The position numbers were made by a program, and so were the translations under genes. This document shows positions 6,968-8,086 of a stretch of DNA of 8,086 nucleotides, in pieces (the first letter of the stretch is position 1; each line of letters opens with the position of its first letter). A model generated the notes under the pieces. That model saw only the letters and a program-made list of their open reading frames with translations, searched no databases and had not been told where the DNA came from. Source of the stretch: Verrucomicrobiota bacterium. Its GTDB lineage: Bacteria; Verrucomicrobiota; Verrucomicrobiia; Verrucomicrobiales; Akkermansiaceae. Location of the stretch: contig VFJU01000427.1 of NCBI GenBank assembly GCA_009885905.1, positions 1-8,086 on the forward strand. Direction: 5' to 3'.

Positions 6968-7359
6968 GTGATTGCACTCTCATTTTGAAAAACAGGAACC
7001 CGAGATTGGTGATGCCACGCGAGCGGTGGATCAATCTGGGCCAACTGGTTATTGAATACGTCGATGAGACTGGAGGTGATGCGGTGTTTGATGTAGGCGG
7101 TGAAGCTCTTCACGGCTCTTAGTAATCCCCTAGCGAAACGACAGATCGTTTGCAGCCCAGAGCCAAGGCCGCGGCGCACCAATCGCTCAGACAGGATTCT
7201 GCCTGCTCAGGCGTGTGCGTGGTTTGGTAAATCCCGCGAAAGTCCACCCGCGCAGCGCGGACAGCATGGTCCGCGACGGTCATTAAAGCGTATCTTGACT
7301 TGCACTCCAACATCTTCGTCGACAATTTTCTCAACGACATACCCGCCGTCGGACCGATA
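6948..7359 (-). pseudogene. ISL3-family transposase remnant with internal deletion and frameshifts
   Basis: Reading the - strand and switching frame recovers parts of one transposase in the right order. From 7359 comes an N-terminal piece, GGYVVEKIVDEDVGVQVKI, then CCPRC, matching the ISL3 zinc-finger region. Near 7240-7260 this joins, in another frame, a C-terminal piece with FRGIYQTTHTPEQAES and LSDWCAAAL. Near 7165-7175 the frame changes to SGLQTICRFARGLL and YIKHRITSSLIDVFNNQLA, where HRIT and the FNNQ element are typical of the family. Near 7040-7046 it changes again to RLIHRSRGITNL and FLFFKMR, the usual C-terminus; one extra C in GGCCCAGA would explain this last shift. The catalytic DDE middle between the zinc finger and FRGIYQ is absent, so the product cannot work. 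Long ORFs drawn across this region in single frames are by-products of this decay, not genes. Confidence 0.75.
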
Positions 7360-7381
7360 CTATGCTCTGAGATTTAGGGTT

Positions 7382-7401
7382 TTCACACACCTGTCAGAGC
7401 T
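7382..7401 (-). repeat. Right terminal inverted repeat of IS relic
   Basis: Read on the - strand from 7401 it gives AGCTCTGACAGGTGTGTGAA, the imperfect inverted partner of 6945-6967. The zinc-finger part of the transposase starts about 40 bases inside it, as expected for the promoter-proximal end. Confidence 0.55.
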
Positions 7402-7532
7402 CGGATTGGTGAGCATGTCACGCCTTCAGCGCCAGCGAAGCGTACGGAGTGCCTCAAAATTTCAGCGCTTCAGCTTCCCCCCTTTTTTCTGTTTTTACTA
7501 TCCTGAGAGCTTTCTGCTGTTACTTTCATCCC

Positions 7533-7901
7533 ATGACTTGCACTACTTATCTGTTTGGCTTTGCCTACTTAATTCTTGGCGTCGCAGGATTTATCCTAAC
7601 TGGTTCCGCCCATAAAACTGCCCTCATCCCATGCGCTTTTGGCGTTTTATTTGTTTTCTTTGCACTCCTATCGCGCAAAGAAAATCTACGAAAACATGCG
7701 ATGCATGCCGCCGTTCTCGTAGCCCTCATCAGTCTTTTCGGCACAATAGGATCCCTTCGCTTTCTCCCCGATATTTTTAACGGCACAGTCGAAAATCCAG
7801 CGGCCAAAATCTCGCAATCCGTCAACTCCTTGCTCTCTATCGGATTTATTGTTTTGGCAGTCCGCTCCTTTATCCAAGCTCGCCGCGCTCGTTCTAACTG
7901 A
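7533..7901 (+). CDS. Small four-helix membrane protein of unknown function
   Basis: A 122-residue hydrophobic protein with four predicted transmembrane helices: about residues 3-23 (YLFGFAYLILGVAGFILTG), 29-47, 57-77 and 96-115, ending in a basic tail QARRARSN that should stay in the cytoplasm. Between helices 2 and 3 is SRKENLRKHAMH, a basic loop with a HAMH motif. From memory, small proteins with the pattern SAHKTALIPxxFG and LRKHAMHxA recur in Planctomycetes and Verrucomicrobia; I know no function for them. The frame extends upstream to a GTG at 7449 (150 aa), but that adds a Ser/Phe-rich stretch that looks non-coding, so I chose the ATG at 7533, which opens on the first helix. The upstream bases are pyrimidine-rich without a Shine-Dalgarno sequence. 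The gene is divergent from the TetR gene, with the IS relic between them. Confidence 0.8.
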   Translation: MTCTTYLFGFAYLILGVAGFILTGSAHKTALIPCAFGVLFVFFALLSRKENLRKHAMHAAVLVALISLFGTIGSLRFLPDIFNGTVENPAAKISQSVNSLLSIGFIVLAVRSFIQARRARSN

Positions 7902-8086
7902 TACACGGACAATTTAAAGTTTCAGACAAATGAATAGGTTTGATTGTTGCGTTTCGGATCGCCGTTGTTTGGCTGAGATCACGAGTGTCCGGTTAACAGG
8001 AAATTTCATTTTTGAAAAGCTCTGTGCATGAATAAATTACGGATGAAAAATGATGTCACGCTTTTGAAGTTTTCAAACGCTTCCGG
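7902..8086. other. Right-edge stretch without a clear gene
   Basis: No convincing gene is visible. On the + strand an ATG at 8028 opens a frame that runs off the window (MNKLRMKNDVTLLKFSNAS), so a gene could begin here. The - strand is also open from the edge inward to a stop near 8005. Neither piece is long enough to judge. A short perfect dyad TTTGAA-GTT-TTCAAA lies at 8063-8077; it has no T tail and is not a convincing terminator for the membrane protein gene. Confidence 0.25.

Larger units (their letters stand above)
6945..7401 (-). mobile_element. Decayed, internally deleted ISL3-type insertion sequence
   Basis: About 457 bases bounded by degenerate inverted repeats and filled with frameshifted transposase fragments on the - strand. 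The left end (6945-6967) begins GGCTCTCCGACAG and runs into TGAA. The right end, read inward from 7401, gives AGCTCTGACAGGTGTGTGAA. Aligned with small gaps they share GCTCT, GACAG and TGAA, the style of ISL3-family termini. The flanking eight bases (TTTGTTTG and CGGATTGG) do not match, so no target duplication survives. A full ISL3 element is normally well over 1 kb, so most of the interior is gone. It sits between the TetR gene and the divergent membrane protein gene. Confidence 0.72.

Noticed and set aside
6903..7414. Nine-base direct repeat TTGGTGAGC at 6903-6911 and 7406-7414 as a target-site duplication
   Set aside because: ISL3 elements make 8-base duplications directly at their ends; these copies lie 33 and 4 bases outside the best inverted-repeat ends, so chance is more likely. 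If the ends were misplaced this should be reconsidered.
7100..7615. 171-residue + strand frame
   Set aside because: Runs antisense through the IS relic and then out of frame through the start of the membrane protein gene; composition is non-coding.
1..8086. A new defence, toxin-antitoxin or CRISPR-like system
   Set aside because: No array of repeats, no toxin or nuclease motif, and no reverse transcriptase or integrase was found. Apart from the IS relic the genes look like housekeeping and regulatory functions.

Overview
This window is an ordinary bacterial chromosomal segment with seven intact or near-intact protein genes, one decayed insertion sequence and no RNA genes. The mix suggests a Gram-negative member of the PVC group, most likely Verrucomicrobiota. 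This is an inference from gene style: an exported serine protease of a plant Deg9-like type, a quinone methyltransferase, a small HAMH-motif membrane protein of a kind I associate with Planctomycetes and Verrucomicrobia, and start codons that almost all lack a Shine-Dalgarno sequence. No single marker in the window proves the phylum.

Left part (1-2026): a large TPR protein of unknown function enters from the left edge on the + strand. Its last 44 bases overlap the end of a convergent small Dabb (stress-responsive A/B barrel) gene on the - strand.

Middle (2027-4913, + strand): a 150-base divergent spacer leads into a secreted trypsin-like/PDZ protease. folK (dihydropterin pyrophosphokinase, folate synthesis) follows after only 3 bases, and ubiE/menG (last methylation of menaquinone or ubiquinone) after a further 91 bases. 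This is a small co-directional block mixing envelope proteolysis with two cofactor pathways.

Right part (4914-8086): convergent to ubiE, on the - strand, lie a 37-kDa nucleoid-associated protein of the NdpA/YejK family and, upstream of it, a TetR regulator whose ligand-binding half resembles PsrA. Just outside the regulator is a cluster of CAAAC half-sites and a GAATC/GATTC inverted repeat, a plausible operator. Next comes a roughly 457-base relic of an ISL3-type insertion sequence (about 6945-7401). It keeps degenerate terminal inverted repeats, a zinc-finger-like N-terminal piece and a C-terminal piece of the transposase, but has lost the catalytic middle and changes frame at least three times. 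It sits between the TetR gene and a divergent four-helix membrane protein gene (7533-7901). The last 185 bases hold no clear gene.

I see no CRISPR array, tRNA, rRNA, prophage or evident defence system. The most informative observations are the decoded IS relic, the PsrA-like regulator with its candidate operator and ambiguous start, and the Deg9-like protease coupled to folK.
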